Shown here one piece after another: positions 51,609-53,151 of a stretch of DNA of 53,151 nucleotides. Source of the DNA: Candidatus Bathyarchaeota archaeon. GTDB taxonomy: Archaea > Thermoproteota > Bathyarchaeia > TCS64. The DNA lies in NCBI GenBank assembly GCA_018396865.1, contig JAGTRB010000003.1, positions 72,575 to 125,725 on the forward strand. Reading direction: 5' to 3'. Both the position numbers and the translations under genes were made by a program. The first letter of the stretch is position 1, and each line of letters starts with the position of its first letter. Below the pieces are notes generated by a model that was not told the origin of the DNA, made no database searches, and was given only the letters and a program-made list of their open reading frames with translations.

Positions 51609-52574
51609 ATGGGAATCCCCGAGGAGCTCAGAAGGGTTTATAGGAGGCAGGGCTACCAGCTCGTGGGGGCGCACAGCGCTGTCAAGACCTGCCACTGGAC
51701 GAGGAGGAGCCTGAACACCGGGGGAGAGGAGCACTGCTACAAGCAGAGGTTCTACGGCATACCATGCCATAGGTGCCTCCAGATGACCCCAAGCCTAGGC
51801 AGATGCCTCCAGAGCTGCGTATTCTGCTGGAGGGCCCAGCCGGGCGACCTAGGCATAGACTGGGGACAGACAAGTTTTCCACTGGAGGAGGCTGAGGAGC
51901 CCGAGGCCATCGTGGAATCATGCCTGGAGGCCCATAGAAGGGCCATCAGGGGATTTGGGGGAAACCCAAGGGTTCCAAGGGGGTTCCTAGAGGAGGCCCT
52001 AAACCCGGTCCACGCGGCCATAAGCCTAGAAGGGGAGCCAACCCTCTACCCATACCTAGGAGAGCTCGTCGAGGCCTTCTCCAACCACGGGTTCAAATCA
52101 GTCTTCATCGTGACCAACGGCCTCAGGCCTGATGCCCTCTCAACCCTCAGCCGTGAGCCTAGCCAGCTCTACGTCAGCCTCTGCGCCCCTGATGAGGAGA
52201 CCTACAGGAGGACATGTAGGCCCCTAATCCCGGACGGGTGGAGGAGGCTCATGGAGACCCTGGAGCTACTGAACAGCTTCAAATGCCCAACGGTTCTAAG
52301 GCACACCCTCGTCCCCGGGTTGAATATGCACAACCCCTCCGGATACGCAAAGCTCGCATTGATGGCTGGAGCAACATACCTAGAACCCAAGGCTGCCAAG
52401 TCGGTCGGCTTCGCGAGGCGCCGCTTCAGCTACGATGAGATGGCCTGGCACAGAGATATCCGTGCCTTCGCAGAGGAGCTGGCTAGGGAGTCGGGTTACC
52501 GCATCTTGGACGAGCAGCCCCAGAGCTCCATAGTCCTCTTGAGCAGGCTTGATAGGCCTAGGAAGCTCTACTAG
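51609..52574 (+). CDS. taw1: 4-demethylwyosine synthase (TYW1/Taw1), radical SAM
   Basis: TYW1 builds the tricyclic wyosine base at position 37 of tRNA-Phe from methylguanosine and pyruvate. The 321-residue archaeal form (no flavodoxin domain) has the radical SAM triad C66-LQS-C70-VF-C73, followed by W. It also has further cysteines C28, C43 and C56, consistent with the second Fe-S cluster of archaeal TYW1. Other family segments are ISLEGEPTLYPYLGELVEAF and LYVSLCAPDEETYRRTCRPL. ATG at 51609 follows the M32 stop closely, suggesting co-transcription. PheST, which charges the same tRNA-Phe, lies 44 kb upstream. Confidence 0.95.
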   Translation: MGIPEELRRVYRRQGYQLVGAHSAVKTCHWTRRSLNTGGEEHCYKQRFYGIPCHRCLQMTPSLGRCLQSCVFCWRAQPGDLGIDWGQTSFPLEEAEEPEAIVESCLEAHRRAIRGFGGNPRVPRGFLEEALNPVHAAISLEGEPTLYPYLGELVEAFSNHGFKSVFIVTNGLRPDALSTLSREPSQLYVSLCAPDEETYRRTCRPLIPDGWRRLMETLELLNSFKCPTVLRHTLVPGLNMHNPSGYAKLALMAGATYLEPKAAKSVGFARRRFSYDEMAWHRDIRAFAEELARESGYRILDEQPQSSIVLLSRLDRPRKLY

Positions 52575-52724
52575 AAGAACTAAAAAACATTTCAATACCT
52601 ATAGTAGAGCTTCTATATCGCTTGATATCTTCATTAAATTATTAGGGAAGTTTTTAGAGTAGATATATATTTGGTAAGGGTAAATGATTGAAAAAAATGG
52701 GAAATGGAGTTTTTGGATTTTAAT
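52575..52724. other. AT-rich gap after taw1
   Basis: 150 bp with no gene between convergent transcripts. The minus-strand T-rich tail after the surface protein and ATTTCAATACC after taw1 probably hold terminators. Confidence 0.3.
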
Positions 52725-53151
52725 TTACCTCTTTTTCTTTATAGATATTACTGTAGACACCATTATTGTAATTAAGACAATTAATACATACCAATATGAT
52801 AATGATTCCATAAATTTGATTATGGAAGGGTTAGCATTAGTTTCAGGAACTATTTTTCCTCCAACTGGAGGTGGTGAGTATAATATTTTTATTTCATGTT
52901 CTGAATGAGTGTATGAGAAATATATGAAAGTATTTTCTTTATCATAAGGCTGGTTCATTGTTCTGAATGGAATAGGCTCATCATCTAAAAGAACTGAGAA
53001 CCTTCCTTCATCCCCCCACATTCCCTCAAATAAAATGTTTGGTATCATGACCCTGCAGAACCCAGAGGAATATCTAAGACCAGTAACCCTAAAGCTGATC
53101 AGGAATATAGTTCTATTAAGTCTAAAATCAGAGACAACAGAGTTGCTAACT
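52725..53151 (-). CDS. C-terminal part of a surface protein (runs off the window)
   Basis: The minus-strand frame is open from the window edge and reads SNSVVSDFRLNRTIFLISF, RVTGLRYSSGFCRVMIPNIL, then FSVLLDDEPIPF and TFIYFSYTHSEHEIKI, a linker, and a final membrane helix YWYVLIVLITIMVSTVI followed by KKKR. I recognise this tail from large secreted archaeal proteins, where an Ig-like domain (GFCxVxIP, YFTYTHSxHxIxI) precedes a C-terminal anchor. The internal Met at 53048 is not the true start; the N-terminus lies beyond the right edge. The plus-strand frame at 52684-52908 is its shadow. Confidence 0.7.
   Translation of the reverse strand, partial: VSNSVVSDFRLNRTIFLISFRVTGLRYSSGFCRVMIPNILFEGMWGDEGRFSVLLDDEPIPFRTMNQPYDKENTFIYFSYTHSEHEIKILYSPPPVGGKIVPETNANPSIIKFMESLSYWYVLIVLITIMVSTVISIKKKR

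Noticed and set aside
1-53151. tRNA, rRNA or CRISPR loci
   Set aside because: Reading the gaps for T-arm-like GGTTCRA, CCA-adjacent stems, rRNA cores and evenly spaced repeats gave no convincing candidate. A tRNAscan and CRISPR search would be decisive.

Overview
The window reads as a chromosomal segment of an archaeon, most likely a member of the Thermoproteota/Bathyarchaeia group. The informational genes are archaeal in type: short-form phenylalanyl-tRNA synthetase PheST, the DNA-repair protein NreA, endonuclease Q, an XPD-like helicase and the wyosine enzyme TYW1. Starts are often GTG or TTG, TATA boxes lie about 25 nt before several starts (leaderless or short-leader mRNAs), and AGG/AGA and ATA codons dominate. 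The lineage is inferred from gene content. No rRNA, tRNA, CRISPR array or recognisable insertion sequence was seen.

Layout. 1-300 is non-coding and carries four dyads. 304-8208 holds a coiled-coil protein, an M24 peptidase homologue with a degraded metal site, NreA, PheS-PheT and a DMT exporter. 8210-10150 is a decay zone: a broken methyltransferase copy, a fragment resembling the presenilin-type protease found at 33-34 kb, one intact vapBC pair and one broken pair. 10155-15045 holds EndoQ, a putative (alpha/alpha) barrel protein, a GYD protein behind a long palindrome, and the intact methyltransferase.

15248-23118 is the most interesting part. It is a compact island for amino sugars of bacterial cell walls: a GH20 hexosaminidase, a PIG-L deacetylase, a broken SIS-domain isomerase/deaminase gene, MurNAc-6-phosphate etherase (MurQ), anhydro-MurNAc kinase (AnmK), an exo-N-acetylmuramidase homologue (NamZ/DUF1343), and a BadF/BcrA-type MurNAc/GlcNAc kinase. 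None of the intact enzymes has an obvious signal peptide. The inferred route is import of muropeptide sugars, release of GlcNAc and MurNAc, phosphorylation, and lactyl-ether cleavage to GlcNAc-6-P plus D-lactate. This is unusual for an archaeon without a murein wall and suggests scavenging of bacterial debris.

23392-31871 holds an XPD-family helicase, a Ca2+-type P-ATPase, a large surface protein with CarboxypepD-like repeats and a CFI-box C-terminus, and a small retropepsin-like protein. 32038-44977 contains a threonine synthase-like enzyme and a complete oligopeptide ABC transporter (membrane-anchored binding protein, two permeases, two ATPases) whose last gene overlaps a presenilin-like intramembrane protease. 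Next come a D-aminoacylase pseudogene, an M14 metallocarboxypeptidase and TldD/TldE. This half looks specialised for peptide uptake and breakdown and could feed on the peptide part of the same muropeptides; that link is inference. 45375-52574 holds a secreted beta-propeller protein, SerS, an MFS transporter, an M32 carboxypeptidase and TYW1. The right edge cuts a surface protein running in from the minus strand.
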